Notes: generated by a model from the sequence alone, not told the origin. DNA of 64,000 nucleotides from Gordius sp. MW1 (GCA_964036665.1 OZ038526.1:19716001-19780000); one strand, 5' to 3'; shown: positions 49,201-59,766, counted from the stretch's first letter. Numbers and translations: made by a program.

Positions 49201-49248
49201 TGTGGGAGGGCAAGACAAGGACTGAGAATGCCTAAGCTCGTCCGACAT
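34264..49248 (-). CDS. slc7a8-like: SLC7 light-chain amino-acid transporter (LAT2/Asc-1-like), complete, nine exons
   Basis: Plasma-membrane 12-TM exchanger of neutral amino acids that pairs with a 4F2hc-type heavy chain (family knowledge). Exons: 49248-48672, 47676-47551, 46879-46774, 46320-46276, 45952-45829, 44594-44491, 43307-43211, 41386-41237, 34482-34264. They sum to 1,548 nt (515 residues), with GT-AG introns and matching phases throughout; human LAT1 is 507. Seen: TM1 GSGIF (60-64); Cys161, in the position of the heavy-chain disulfide; TM6 [13 protein letters not shown], with Phe265 at the gate position and Ser268 where LAT1 has glycine; [14 protein letters not shown] and [13 protein letters not shown] and [22 protein letters not shown] before TM11; [16 protein letters not shown] in TM12. 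A short tail follows KKPKF. AATAAA overlaps the stop (34265-34260). The cytosolic N-terminus (1-45) is Ser/Pro-rich. Intron 8 is 6.8 kb because of nested transposons. Confidence 0.96.
35656..36818 (+). mobile_element. Small non-coding LTR retrotransposon (TRIM-like)
   Basis: Direct LTRs 35656-35912 and 36564-36818 (about 256 bp) start TGTAGTGTTGCGTC and end CTCCC...CCCAATA; each has a TATA-like ATTATATAAAGG, and the 3' LTR has CAATAAAG. A primer-binding site TGGTGACCCCG begins at 35915, and a purine tract GAAGGAGA precedes the 3' LTR. The 4-bp duplication AGCA lies at 35652-35655 and 36819-36822. The 651-bp interior has no gag or pol, so it would need a partner element. Element A shows the unoccupied site near 16605. 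Confidence 0.92.
37730..38190. mobile_element. Foldback MITE (461 bp, long inverted arms)
   Basis: Arms of about 180 bp (37730-37908 and 38005-38190) are nearly perfect inverted repeats beginning CATAGACTACATAGACTG and enclosing a ~95-bp AT-rich loop. Perfect duplications CTTAAAAC at 37722-37729 and 38191-38198. The arm includes GGCGTTTTGCGCTCTGCCG. Non-coding; the open frames here are the arms translated. Confidence 0.95.
38685..38860 (-). pseudogene. SWIM zinc-finger / AT-hook transposase tail
   Basis: Minus-strand frame reads [14 protein letters not shown], the CxH half of a SWIM finger, then [18 protein letters not shown] with an RGRP AT-hook and a stop, like the C-terminus of SWIM-bearing MULE transposases. 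The first CxC half is shifted out of frame. A better copy is at 59596-59766 inside another element, so the same fragment has been carried by two different transposons. Confidence 0.7.
40950..41095. mobile_element. Degraded CATGGGCGTAGCCAGG-family MITE
   Basis: Left end TTATGGGCATAGATAGG and right end CCCCCCCAGGCCCAT flank the family's G-run/AT/C-run interior. The target duplication is not recognisable. Confidence 0.5.
41427..41573. mobile_element. 147-bp hAT-type MITE (TAGTKTTGTAAAAACGGCTGG ends)
   Basis: Ends TAGTTTTGTAAAAACGGCTGG and CCAGCCGTTTTTACAACACTA; flanks CAATAGAC and AAATAGAC match at seven of eight bases. It sits 40 bp into the intron upstream of SLC7 exon 8, leaving the acceptor intact. 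Diverged copies: 20493 and 342. Confidence 0.88.
41741..42018. mobile_element. MITE with CATAGACTACC...CAGCTGAT inverted ends
   Basis: Inverted ends TAAAACCATAGACT...CAACAGCTGAT and ATCAGCTGTTCGGGAGTCTATGG, with AT-rich centre. Ends resemble the foldback at 37730. Exact boundaries and target duplication are unclear because the inverted match continues a little outward. Confidence 0.65.
42071..42243. mobile_element. CATGGGCGTAGCCAGG-family MITE
   Basis: Left end CATGGGCATAGCCAGAG and a rearranged right end; perfect duplications AATATATG at 42063-42070 and 42244-42251. Intronic (SLC7 intron 7). Confidence 0.88.
42478..42642. mobile_element. CATGGGCGTAGCCAGG-family MITE
   Basis: Ends TGGCGTAGCCAAGG and GCTGGCTACGCTCG; flanks ATTAGCAT and ATTAGCGT match at seven of eight bases. 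Intronic (SLC7 intron 7). Confidence 0.82.
42768..43192. mobile_element. Two further MITE copies in SLC7 intron 7
   Basis: Copy one, about 42768-42915, starts TAGGCGTAGCTAGGG with a decayed right end. Copy two, about 43028-43192, has GGCGTAGCCAGAATTGG and CCTTGGCTACGCCCATG and ends 19 bp before the SLC7 exon 7 donor at 43211. Together with 42071 and 42478, four copies fall within 1.2 kb of one intron. Confidence 0.75.
44846..45705. mobile_element. Possible transposon with TAGGGGAGACCGGGGCTAGTC end
   Basis: The left end TAGGGGAGACCGGGGCTAG and right end CCTCAGTCCCCTATA form a partial inverted match, and the motif GGTCGGGGCTAGTCGAAG recurs inside at 45167. No transposase frame. Boundaries tentative; it lies in SLC7 intron 5. 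Confidence 0.45.
47205..47480. mobile_element. CATGGGCGTAGCCAGG-family MITE, long variant
   Basis: Ends GTCGCGTAGCCAAGGGGGC and CTGGCTACGCGCCTGAT; flanks GGTAATCA and GGTAATAT match at six of eight bases. It ends 71 bp downstream of SLC7 exon 2, in intron 2. Confidence 0.75.
47945..48128. repeat. Inverted repeat in SLC7 intron 1
   Basis: Arms 47948-48008 and 48064-48125 pair around TTTGATTTATAAATAAAGGGTAGAG / CTCTACCC TTTATTTCTAAATCAAA (written in pieces) and TTGCAAATTGATAGGTAAAA / TTTTACCCAATAATTTGCAA. Probably a foldback MITE with eroded ends. Confidence 0.55.
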
Positions 49249-50240
49249 TATAATTCAAGTTTTGGAAAGCTGGACGAGTAAGAGCCTACCCTGTAATGCG
49301 CCTAATAGTATAACATTGTAATAGATTTACTTCACCTATATGAGGGTAAATAAATTATCAAGCTATTTTGTTCCCTGGTATTCGAATTAATACATGACCC
49401 TAATTTGAGTTTCTTATGAACCGCTTTAAAAATTTCTATATTTAAATTTAAATGATACAATTAAAAAATCGCTTATCTTAAAAAATAACCACTAATTCAA
49501 ATATAACAGGTATGCAGATGTAAAAGCGACGTTTTTGCATTAATGTATTAACAAACATGGAAATATTTGAAGTTTTGTATATCGTTGGCTATAGTTATTT
49601 CCCGCCAGTCTGAAAAATTGATTCGCCAAATAATATGCAGCTTTTTGTAGGCATATCAGTCAGAGTAATAGATTTGAGTAAAGCACTGAACAGTGAACAC
49701 CAATGCCTCATCAATGCAAATAAGTAGTAATCAGATGGAGCCATGTATAGTGGCTAAGCTGCATGCAAAAATATTTTTCAAATCGGTCCCTTGACCAGAT
49801 ATGATTTGTGTGCTGGTGCATGGTTATAAAGCAAGATCACCACTATGTGTTGTCTTTAATTTGCTCACTGTCTTTTTCACACGAATCACGGTTCCAATCG
49901 ACCATTTGATGTCGCTAGCGTTCGGTATTAACGGTTTCACCAAGTTTGCAGTTAATATCATATCACCCCTCGGCAGAGTTCAATATGATTAGCCTGGAGT
50001 TACCTATAATCTTTTTAACTTAGAATTTTCATAATATGTTTAATTATTATCGCCAGTCACAGAATTTTATAATATGGTTTAATATTATTGCCAGTCTTAA
50101 TGGGATAAAAAAAATGACCATCTTTTGTTTCTGAATGACAGCATTTCGCAAATAATTTTGCAGTTTTTCCCCTGTTTCTTATCATTCATGTAGGACTCAT
50201 TTCAGTTGTTGAATCAACGTCTCGCACTTATGAACTGCGT
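49249..50240. promoter_or_regulatory. Upstream region of the SLC7 gene
   Basis: Sequence 5' of the minus-strand ATG at 49248. It probably holds the promoter and any 5'UTR exon, but no motif is decisive. A plus-strand frame at 49801-49992 has no recognisable product. Confidence 0.35.
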
Positions 50241-50269
50241 CTTTTGTCACAAATAAAGCGAGTTTTTTT

Positions 50270-50560
50270 TGTGTGTGAGTGGAGTGTCATTCTTTGCAGT
50301 GCGTAGCCATTTCTTGGAGGGGGGGGGGGTATTTGTAATTAAAAATAAAAGATTAAACAACCAGAAAATCGAATGAAAATTTAGAACTCGGGCCTTCGGC
50401 CCTCGTGGGAAGGGGGAGAAGGGAAGGGAAGAGGGGAAGGGAAGGAAGGACGACTCATCTGTACTTCGTATAAATGTATCATATTTGCTATGCAATTTAT
50501 GGGCGAGAAAGGTGGGAAGGGGCGAGAATGCCTATAGGGGGGTATTAAATGCCTAATGAT
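50270..50560. repeat. G-rich repeat related to 28325-28480
   Basis: Contains GGGCGAGAAAGGTGGGAAGG and GAATGCCTATAGGGGGGTATTAAATGC, both also found at 28420-28470, plus a partial GCGTAGCCA MITE end (50301) with a G run. It introduces the hairpin array that follows, as the same motif introduces the SINE region at 28.4 kb. Confidence 0.6.
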
Positions 50561-50804
50561 TAATTAATTATTTATACAAATTTTCCATTATAGGCAAAAT
50601 GTAATATAGGCAAAATGTAATATAGGCAAGGGTTAGGGTTAAATTTAGTGTTTGCATCTAGTTGCGTATTACATTAGTTTTTATGGCCTTTAGTGATTAT
50701 GGGTCTAACAAACATTATATTATAAAACAACACAATGTTAAGAATTTGCAGAATTGTTGGGAGAAATTTTTTGTTGAATTTGAACAATTTTTAATTAAAA
50801 AAAT

Positions 50805-52110
50805 CAAAAATTTGGCCAATGGTCACTTTTTCTCTATTGGTCAGTACCAACAGATACTCTATAAGGCAATGATAGCCAAAAAAACGGGAAAAAAAATTTT
50901 GATGCTCACTTTGGCCAATGGTCATTTTTTTCCATTGGTCAGCAGCCAGCACACGGTAAAAGTGGATATAAATTCATAAGAGTAAAAAAAACGAAAAAAA
51001 AATTTCGAATCACATTTTGGCCAATGGTCTTTTTTTTCCATTGGTCAGCAGCCAGGACACGGTAAAAGTGGATATAAATTCATAATAGTCAAAAAAAACG
51101 AAAAAAAAGTTTTCGAATCACATTTTGGCCAATGGTCATTTTATTCCATTGGTCAGCAGCCAGCGGACGGCCAAAAAGTCATAATATCAATGGTAGGAAC
51201 AGGAACAATCATAATAGTCAAAAAAAACGAAAAAAATAATTTCGATTCACATTTTGGCCAATGGTCATTTTTTCCATCGGTCAGGAGCCAGCGGACGGCC
51301 AAAAAGTCATAATAGCAATGGTAGTAACAGGAACAATCATAATAGTCAAAAAAAACGAAAAAATAAACTCGGATTCACATTTTGGCCAATGGTCATTTTT
51401 TTCATTGGTCAGCAGCCAACGGACGGCCAAAAAGTCTTATTATCAATGATAGTAACAAGAACAATCATAGGAGTCAAAAAAAACTCCGGGATTCTAACCC
51501 AAAAACTAGTTAAATTGCATAGCATTTAAAAGTAAACAACTTTTATTTATGTTTATTATATAACATTGGTCAGCAGCCAGCGGACGGCCAAAAAGTCATA
51601 GCAATGGTAGAAACAGGAACTATCATAATAGTCAAAAAAAACGAAAAAAATAATTTAGATTCACATTTTGGCCAATGGTCATTTTTTTCATTGGTCAGCA
51701 GCCAGCGAACGGCCAAAAATTCTTATTATCAATGATAGTAACAAGAACAATCATAAGAGTCAAAAAAACTCCGGGATTTAAACCCAAAAACTAGTTAAAT
51801 TGCATAGCAATTAAAAAGTAAACAACTTTTATTTATGTTTATTATATAACTAGTTAAATTGCATAGCATTAAAAGTAAACAACTTTTATCTATGTTTATT
51901 ATATAATAGATAATTTAACAAATCTTATATATAACACACCGAGGGAGATAGAGATGAGGGGTGGGGCACCTCTTTCTCATGCATTAATTTAAAAAATCGA
52001 TAACCTAATATACCCAATGCAAATAGATAGGGAGGGTAACGGACAGACAACGGACGGACGGACGGACGGACACCAAAAAACGAGCCCATAAATTGCATAG
52101 CAATTAATAT
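50805..52110. repeat. Hairpin-bearing tandem/SINE array
   Basis: A unit of about 100-130 bp with TTGGCCAATGGTCATTTTTT.CCATTGGTCAG (a CCAATGG/CCATTGG hairpin) and GCCAGCGGACGGCCAAAAAG recurs at about 50813, 50913, 51016, 51125, 51256, 51382, 51563 and 51668. Units from 51470 on carry a degenerate tRNA B box (plus strand CTCCGGGATTCTAACCC) and a GTTAAATTGCATAGCA end. The array closes with GACGGACGGACGGACGG and CCCATAAATTGCATAGCAATTAA. Same family as the composite at 28265-30145. Confidence 0.75.
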
Positions 52111-52114
52111 GCAG

Positions 52115-53260
52115 GTAGACCCAAGCGGGCACCATAACTAAGAAGTTTTCCAAATATAAGTTACTATTTTTTGTCACGTTTTTATTTAAAAATTCAAGAA
52201 CAAAATTTTCCAAAATATAATAAAATTAATGCTTTAAATCTAAAATCAATATTTTGGGCCCGATAGTTCGGACAGTTAACGGGGCGGACATTTAGAGGGT
52301 TGGACGGGCCCAGGCGGAAAATTTAATACTAAAACCGTGATGGGTTGTGGAAGAAAAATGTAGGTAAATATGATGTATGATAAGTGATAAGGTATTAATG
52401 CTATATGTAGAATGTGGAATGTTAGCATAAATAGTTTATGCTGTCCGGCAAAAAGCTGGACATGTAAAAGGCTTTTATATATGCTATAAATGTTTTATAT
52501 AGCCGAATAAAAAGTCTTTAGAAAGAGATAAACGCCATTCACAAAATCTAATATCTTAATGACCTGGAATTATAATTAATAATTATCCACTAATGTCTTA
52601 GAATGTCATAGTAATTTCTATGGTCGATAGCTCGATGAAAAATCTCGCAAAATCATTTATAGTTGCTACAATGATAATTTTTATTATTTTGTTATGACTC
52701 TATTTATGCATGTGTGTTATTTTCCATAAAGATTATATATATAATTTTTTTTTTAAATTAAATAAAATAGTTACCTTTTAAGAATGATAAGCATTTTTAA
52801 ATATTTTTTGGCTTTCTATACAAAATGGTTTATGTTCTAGAATGCTAAACCTGAAACATGCAATGAGCTATTTACGGAATGTATTTAATATAAAAAACTA
52901 GTACAAAATAAGAACGTCTAAATTTATCTAATAAGTTGTCATATTGAATAATTTTTTTTATTCGCAACACGAAACGATTGTTTAATAAAAAAGGAGGAAC
53001 ATTGGATTAGTAGTAAATTAATAATATATTTCGTTATAATCATTAACTATTGTTAAATCCAAATGTATATTTATATAGTAAGCATTGGTTATTTATTCAA
53101 AAGAAAATAAATTAATATATTTATCCAAAGTTATTGCATAAAATTGTCCATTTTTTAATCGATAGATGTTTATTTACATATAATTGTGTATGTTCATGGG
53201 CGTAGCCAGGCCCCCCCCCCTAAATGACGAGAAAAAAATTAATTGCAAAAACCCTTAGTG
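52115..53260. other. Intergenic with a dispersed-repeat fragment
   Basis: 52115-52340 resembles 55150-55390 and 19320-19490 (ACCATAAC...AAAATTAATGC...GGGC-rich). The remainder to 53260 is AT-rich; a MITE left end (CATGGGCGTAGCCAGG) sits at 53196 next to a C run, with no matching right end. Confidence 0.5.
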
Positions 53261-53264
53261 TATG

Positions 53265-53592
53265 CTACATACTAAAATACATTAAATTAATGAGCTGGCA
53301 TCGAACCCTGTATTGAGATTGTATTGGATTTTACAATTTCCATGATGATTTTCTGCTTGACAAAAAAGAATTCTTTGGGATCGGGTGTAATGGAGGTTAT
53401 ATATTTTGATATATATTTGAGGAATTGGCTGCCCTCGGGACTTAAATTATCGAGGGTCGTGAGATATTTGTATTTTTTTACTTTATTTCTCCCAGTAGAG
53501 AGGTCGAGACAGGACCACGGAAATTGTTAAATCCAATACAATCTCACATGGCTCGATGCCAGCTCATTAATTTAATATATTTTAGCATGCAA
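53265..53592. repeat. Foldback element with ~75-bp arms
   Basis: Arms 53268-53345 and 53518-53592 are inverted copies sharing TTAAATTAATGAGCTGGCATCGA, in two pieces: TTAAATTAATGAGC and TGGCATCGAACC, then GAGATTGTATTGGATTT. The loop is about 170 bp. No clear target duplication. The open frame across it is incidental. Confidence 0.8.
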
Positions 53593-53599
53593 TATACAC

Positions 53600-54236
53600 A
53601 ATTATTTAGAAAAAACTTTTACCGATTAAAAAAATGTCAATTAAGATAAAGTATTAATTATGTCTTGTATATATTTTGCTCATTTTTTAATTCTTGCATT
53701 TCAATCGCTATTATGACCAAATAGAGATGGTCATAAGCTATATAAATTACATATCGGAGGATAATGTTTTGATAGATAATTATAAGGAGTTAAATAATGT
53801 GCCTAATTTTCATAAATTGGATATTTATATTTCACTACTCCGATTCATTACAACTACAATATAGGGCGGTTGCGCAGCCACAATCATATCTATAGAATAT
53901 TTGAGAGTACGCCTTTCAATATTATTTCTTGAACTTAAGTTGTTTTAGCTTGATTGAATTATTGTAATTATTTTGAGGGATAGATGGTAAATATGATCAA
54001 TCGAATCGGTGAATTCGACCAAAGTATAACTGACCAAATATCTATGAATGTCTATGAATATTTAACGAAAATGCTCCTTGAGAGGGGTTTACAGAGACGA
54101 AAACGTTAGGGTTAGTGTTTTAGGTCGGGGTTTTAGGTTTGGGTTAGGATTAGATGCACACATTTTAATCGAAAAATGCATTTTCGTAGACATTTATTTG
54201 TTATTTGCTTTTTGGTCAATGGCAACTGAATCATGA
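53600..54236. other. Intergenic, nothing recognised
   Basis: AT-rich sequence; the GTTAGGGTTAGTGTTTTAGGT patch at 54108 also occurs in the MITE at 805-1006, but no ends pair. Confidence 0.5.
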
Positions 54237-54242
54237 TCAATT

Positions 54243-54345
54243 AAGGGGGGGGGGGGGGGCAATAATGATTTAGGGATCGAAATTTTTTTGGATTTAGAGG
54301 GGGAAGCCGCCCCTCCCTGCCCACTCCCCCTTGGCTACGCCCAGG
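54243..54345. mobile_element. Truncated CATGGGCGTAGCCAGG-family MITE
   Basis: Right end CCCTTGGCTACGCCCAGG is clear; the left end is reduced to the G run. From 54346 to 55590 I see only a dispersed-repeat fragment (55150-55390) and no gene. Confidence 0.65.
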
Positions 54346-55599
54346 CTTATGTGTTTATATATTAAGTACATTTAAATTCTAGGTTGAGAGAGAAATTCCT
54401 TTGTCATACCTTGTAAGTTTGGAAGGATTGAAAAATATGTTTAAAATGTTCAATGATAAATCATCATGTATTTTTATTTCTTCCTACCCGCCATTTAACC
54501 GTTACTAGTAGCACTTGTAGCTGCATAAAACCATTTGTGTTAAATAGAATTAAAAAAACTTTAAGCAAGGTATTTATTGAACAAATGTTACCAAGTTTTG
54601 CTCATTCAGGATTAACTTTTTATAAATCACGAGTACTATTAAAAAATAAAGCCACATTTTAATAACTTTGTTGGCCGGAGCCGGGCCTACTTATAGCTAA
54701 CTCGGCCCCTTCCCGTTTGGTTACCTAAAACCCTTCCAAGCCCGGACACTTAATTTTTCTAAGAAAAAGCTTATCTATTTCCGATACGTTGATAGGCCAT
54801 CCGCGGGCAGGAATTTTATAACTTTAACTAGCCGATGCCTACTAAATTTGCTTAAAAGAATTTAGCCTTAAAAATGATAATCTAAAAGTAGACTTCAAAA
54901 TCTCTTTACTAAAACATGAGGATTATTATTAATTCTTATTTAAATTTGATCAAAAATCGATAGTTTAGAATTAGCACAGTCCATTTCTAAATAAAGTAAA
55001 ATGATCATTTACTTAGTGTTAAATTTATAAGGAACTTAAAGGTATATAAGCATGCTAAAAGCTTGGACTTTAACTATACCAGGCGCTTAGCTAAGACTTT
55101 CTCAGGGGGGGGGGGAAGTTGCCAAATAAATTTTTTAACAATTTTATTTGTAAGGCGTAAGCGGGTACCATAACAAGATTGGGGTAATGCGAGCCTAATG
55201 AGAATTTTTAGTAGTTTAGGGTTTTTTGATACTTTTTATTTGAAAAAATTTTGGAATTGAATAAAAATTTTCGAAAATATGACAAAATTAATACTTGAAA
55301 TTTAAAATCTCATTTCGGCATGGCCGAACGGACTCTCAGAACAGTTTTGGCGGGCTCAGGCAGGCAATTTTATCATCAGACCTAGATAAATATTATAATT
55401 AATAAAGTTATTAGTCTTGTGTATAGAATGTAAAATGTTAATTTTTCATTTGCTCATCGATTGTCATTTTGAGATTTCAACTGAAGTGCATTGCCTATGA
55501 TTTGTTAATATTTCAAATTCATTCCATGTCTTGAAATACTTTTTTTAGATAGGTGTAATGATTTAGTCTTGAGCACTGTAACAGGTTGATATCGCTTGA

Positions 55600-56207
55600 T
55601 GGATTTAATTCTTTGTTTATTTCATTTGAGTACATTGGATTTAATCAATTTCATAAGTTATGACTACTTTCTTGGCCAACTCCATGGCTTCAGCTATCTT
55701 TTATATCTCTTCAAAAGTTATTGTATTGCCATTGGAATCTGTAGCCTCAGGCCATCGTGTTATTACTTCAATTTCTAAAGTTTTGTTTTGGATCTCATGT
55801 AACATCTGGTCGATGTTCATCTAGATTAGTAGCAAAATTACATTCTTCTGCCATTGTCTTAAGTCTATTGGCATAGTCCTTTATTGCTTATCCCTCCTGT
55901 TTAATGCATCTTATAAAATTTAATTGGAATATGGTTCTTTTAATTTGAAAAACTTTCTTGATTGCATTAATAATTCCTTATAGGTGAGGATGGTAATATC
56001 CTTAGGATATATATAAGATCTAATCTTTTCAACATTGCCTTGGCCCATATATGCCAGAATCAACGTGGTTCCTTTTTTATTTAGATCCGTAATGTTCCTA
56101 TATTTGAATATATTATCTAATGTGAACAAATATGATTCTATCTTCTCTGCAGGGTTGTAGCTCGGAATAGATTCGATGATCTTCTTAGATCCTGTCGATC
56201 GCGCCAA
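55600..56207 (-). pseudogene. Ty3/gypsy gag relic
   Basis: Directly after the primer-binding site (TGGCGCGATCGACAGG, 56206-56191) a minus-strand frame runs without a clear ATG: IESYLFTLDNIFKYRN, then a capsid-like helical region, then across stops DYANRLKTMAEECNF and TITFEE...KIAEAMELAKK. This order is characteristic of invertebrate gypsy gag. Several stops show it is dead. Confidence 0.8.
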
Positions 56208-56371
56208 TGTAATGATTTAGTTTAAATTGTAATTTGTTTTATTTCTAATTTACATGCCAATTTAATAACAGCAACATAAAAGACGTGGTATATCTCCACA
56301 AGGAATACATATATACATAATAATTAAATATCGTTAACAATAACGAAGTTATGATAAATCATATCACTACA
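56208..56371 (-). mobile_element. Single shared gypsy LTR (164 bp)
   Basis: Minus-strand LTR running TGTAGTGATATG...CATTACA with TGT/ACA ends and an internal AATAAA. It is preceded by a purine tract (AATGAAGGAGAA) and followed by a primer-binding site, so it acts as 3' LTR for the pol remnant on its right and as 5' LTR for the gag remnant on its left. Confidence 0.8.
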
Positions 56372-56394
56372 ATTCTCCTTCATTAAAAATCAAG

Positions 56395-57040
56395 CTCTTC
56401 GTAGAGGTGCTTTCCTAATTCTAGTAGAGGTTCTCGTCATTGTTGTTTCGGGCAATGTATTTAAATTGTTTTCACTACAGACATCTCTACTAGGTTCCTT
56501 ATACGGTATAGCTCCTGACCAAACTCTCGGGCTTAGCTGATCGGCTTGTTTCCTTTTAAACCCTTCCTTCGTCCCAACATTGTAAGAATAATCTCTGTTC
56601 CGATCTTGAATTACGCCTTTGTACCATCCAGGACCTCTTTCTTCATGTCCTTAATTTAAATTCTCTAAATTTCCTTAGGTTTTCTTTCCTTTTTTCTTTA
56701 GGATTTGGCCTAATAAAATCTAGCGCCGTGTTTCCAGGTATTTCATTTTGTAAAGTATTAATTGTTACTGCTTAAGGTAACGTTATTCCAAAAGCTTTAA
56801 TCCAATTTGTACCAAATATTGGTATGAGGTTAGCTGTTGTCACTATAACTAATAAGTATAGAGATTTTGTTCCCAATCTCACATTTACTATTGCCTTACC
56901 CATAGTTGGTATAAAATGATTTCCATATGTTTTAATTATAGGACAAGGGTAAATATTTGGCTTGTTAAGTGTTTTGTAAATTTCATAATTTATTAAAGAT
57001 ACATATGCACCCGTGTCAAAAATCATAGAAACATCTAATT
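56395..57040 (-). pseudogene. Gypsy protease and integrase C-terminus, RT deleted
   Basis: 57026-56772 encodes an aspartic protease with FDTGAYVSLI, a flap region and a final IFGTNWIK block. 56640-56397 encodes the integrase C-terminal tail (GWYKGVI, RKQADQLSPR) and its stop, just before the purine tract and LTR. The reverse transcriptase, RNase H and integrase core that should lie between are absent, so a large deletion joined the two parts. Confidence 0.82.
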
Positions 57041-59459
57041 TATCTGCATTTATTTAAGTTTATTTAAAGTTGATAAAATTACAAGAAATTGGGTCTCAAT
57101 ATTTAGTTCCACGCGGGAAAATTTTCTATTTTATTTTTAAGGTTGTAAGGAGCTATAATGAGGAGGGCTGCACCGATATCGGTATCGGGACCGATATCAC
57201 GATTTTTTAACGATATCGGTATCGGTTATTAATCGTGCCGATACCGATACTTGAAATTTTTTTTACAAAATAGCATATTTGTTAGAGCTGTATATCTATA
57301 TACTTTTTAAATTAAATTTTACTTAATTGCTCTTAAATCTAATTTATTTTTTCATTGATTCATTCATTCAAATTTCTACCGCCACTTATTTATATTATTA
57401 TGTAAGTTAGTAATAATTTACAATTTATAATATATATAAATAAATATAATGTATTTAGGTCTAAAAGTAAAAGCAAGTCATTAATTTGGAATTATTTTAT
57501 AATTGATGAGAACTCAGCACATATTGCAGCCTGTACAATTAATAACTGCAATAAAAAAGTTTTAAGAGGTGGCAAGACATCAATTAGTATTAACACCACA
57601 AATCTTAGAAAACATATCCTTAATAATCATCCAATAATATATAAACAATTATTATTAGTGGAGAAGTCAAAGACATTGACTGATAATAGGAATAACTTCA
57701 AATCTGATTCCAAATTAGTTCAACCAAAAATTAATGACTTTTTAAACAGTGTAAAAAAGTTGGATATTAATCATCCCAAGTCCAAAATTATAAATCAATT
57801 AATATTAGAGATGATCTGTAAAGACAACCAACCACTATCTGTAGTGTCTGACAAATGATTTGTTAATTTAATAAATCATTTATCTCCCCAATATACAATC
57901 CCCAGTAGGAAGTATTTCACCAGTTTATTAAATATATCTTATGAAAATTTATCACAAAAAATTAAAGTAGAGCTGAGTGTTGAAAAGCACCTCAGCTTTA
58001 CAATAGATATATGGACCCGTGATTCTGGTCAAGATTCTTTGTTTTGTCTAACTTCACATTATATAGACAACAAATATCATTTTAAACAGAGGACACTAAA
58101 TACTACAGTATTTAATGATAACCACACTGCTATCAATATTTCTTCATTGATAGCAGATTTATTTACCTATTGGGGAATAAAGAAAAATTCTGTTCATCTT
58201 ATCGTTAGAGATAATGGTAGGAATATAGCAGCAGGCTGTAGACTATCCAATCATGATAGTATACCCTGTTTTGCTCACTCCCTTCAATTAGTTATACAAA
58301 AATAATATACCTAATCTTCTAACAAAGTCAAGAAGATTAGTGGCCCATTTTAAACATTCCTCCCTATCAAATTTTAAATTGGATAAAATTCAATTGAAAT
58401 TTAAACTACCCCAACACAGATTAACTCAAGATGAGCCCACACGCTGGAACTCATCCTATCTAATGATTGAAAGGTTATTAGAACAGAAGGAGGCTTTAAC
58501 TCTGTATACTCTACAAAACACTGTTCCTGTGTTTATAGATACTAATGAATGGATCCTCATGGAGAAATTGATGTTGGCCTTGGAACCTTTCTTTAGAGTT
58601 ACAAAGGAATTGAGTTACACCAATTGTTTAATAAGTGTGACTATACCTTTTGTTGAAATTTTAAAGAAAGAATTAGCTACATATGATAATATTTCTGATA
58701 TGTGTTTAAAAGAATTTAAAACAACCATGAGAAATGAATTATTTGAAAGGTAATTTATATATTTACCAAGGAGTTGTAATAGCTTATTTATAATTAGGTT
58801 TTCATACATATACCAAAATGAAAATTTTGTCATAGCAACAATTTTGGATCCAAGATTTAAAAATCCTTTCTTGCGGATCTGCTGAGTATAGATCACGGTT
58901 AATTAAAGCATATAAGGATATTGAAAGTTTCGTGCCGTCCTCATCTACACCTATTTTGCCAGGTAAGGTATATGATTGTACTTCTAAAATAATTATTAAG
59001 AGAACGACGAGCCATAAACTGTGAAACAACTTACGAAAACAAAGAAATTTAATATATGGGATACATATAATGAAACAGTGGATTCAATGGCTGGAATTAT
59101 TGATACAAACATCATCCAAGGTATATTTACTTAGCTAATATTAATTTTCATTTTAAGGTGATCCGTGTTTATTGGAATTAGACCAATATCTCAAAACACC
59201 AATTGACAAGGAGAACAAGTGCTCAGTAATTAATTCATTTTTGCTCAGTAGAATATTCAAATGCTCAGTAGAATAAACAAATGCTCAGTAGAATAATTAA
59301 ATGCTCAGTAGAATAATTAAATGCTCAGTAAATAATTTAATGTTCAGTAACTTAATTATTTGTTTATAATATTCATTTGTTCAGTTTTTTATTCAAATCT
59401 TGCTCAGTAATTTTTTTATTTATGCAAAGTAACTAAGAATTAGTTTTTAAAATAAAATC

Positions 59460-59540
59460 ATAGAGCGAGATTCGAACCCAAGATATCCAAGTAAGAGTCT
59501 TGCATGTTTCCCATGGAATCAAAGTGCTCGCCTGAAAAAT
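59460..59540 (-). tRNA. tRNA-like sequence or pseudogene
   Basis: Minus strand: a GCGAG/CTCGC acceptor-like pairing, a CAAG/CTTG anticodon-like stem with loop ACTCTTA, and a B box GGGTTCGAATCTC. The D arm does not fold cleanly, so this is more likely a tRNA-derived (SINE-like) relic than a working tRNA. Confidence 0.35.
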
Positions 59541-59595
59541 GGTTTATTTTTGTTTATATGTTAATTAAAATAAATTTTATTTCATAAAATACCTC

Positions 59596-59766
59596 CTCCA
59601 AGTGCAATTGTCCATCGTTTTGTAAACAATATATTTGCAAACATGTCGTTGGGTTGGCAATTAAACTTAAATTTTGCCAACCACCTAAAGAAGCCATAGT
59701 GCCTTTAGGGCAAAAAAGAAAACGAGGCAGACCCTCAAAGGCTAAAGCAGCGTTTATTGTTCAGTA
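59596..59766 (+). pseudogene. SWIM zinc finger plus AT-hook, transposase tail fragment
   Basis: Open frame [22 protein letters not shown] is a complete SWIM finger (CxC...CxH); it is followed by KRKRGRPSKAK (AT-hook) and a stop. This is the C-terminal end typical of SWIM-bearing MULE transposases. The upstream catalytic region is missing. It may have been captured together with a preceding splice acceptor; a paralogous fragment is at 38685-38860. Confidence 0.75.

Noticed and set aside
49004..49225. Plus-strand frame opposite SLC7 exon 1
   Set aside because: Antisense shadow of a strongly coding exon.
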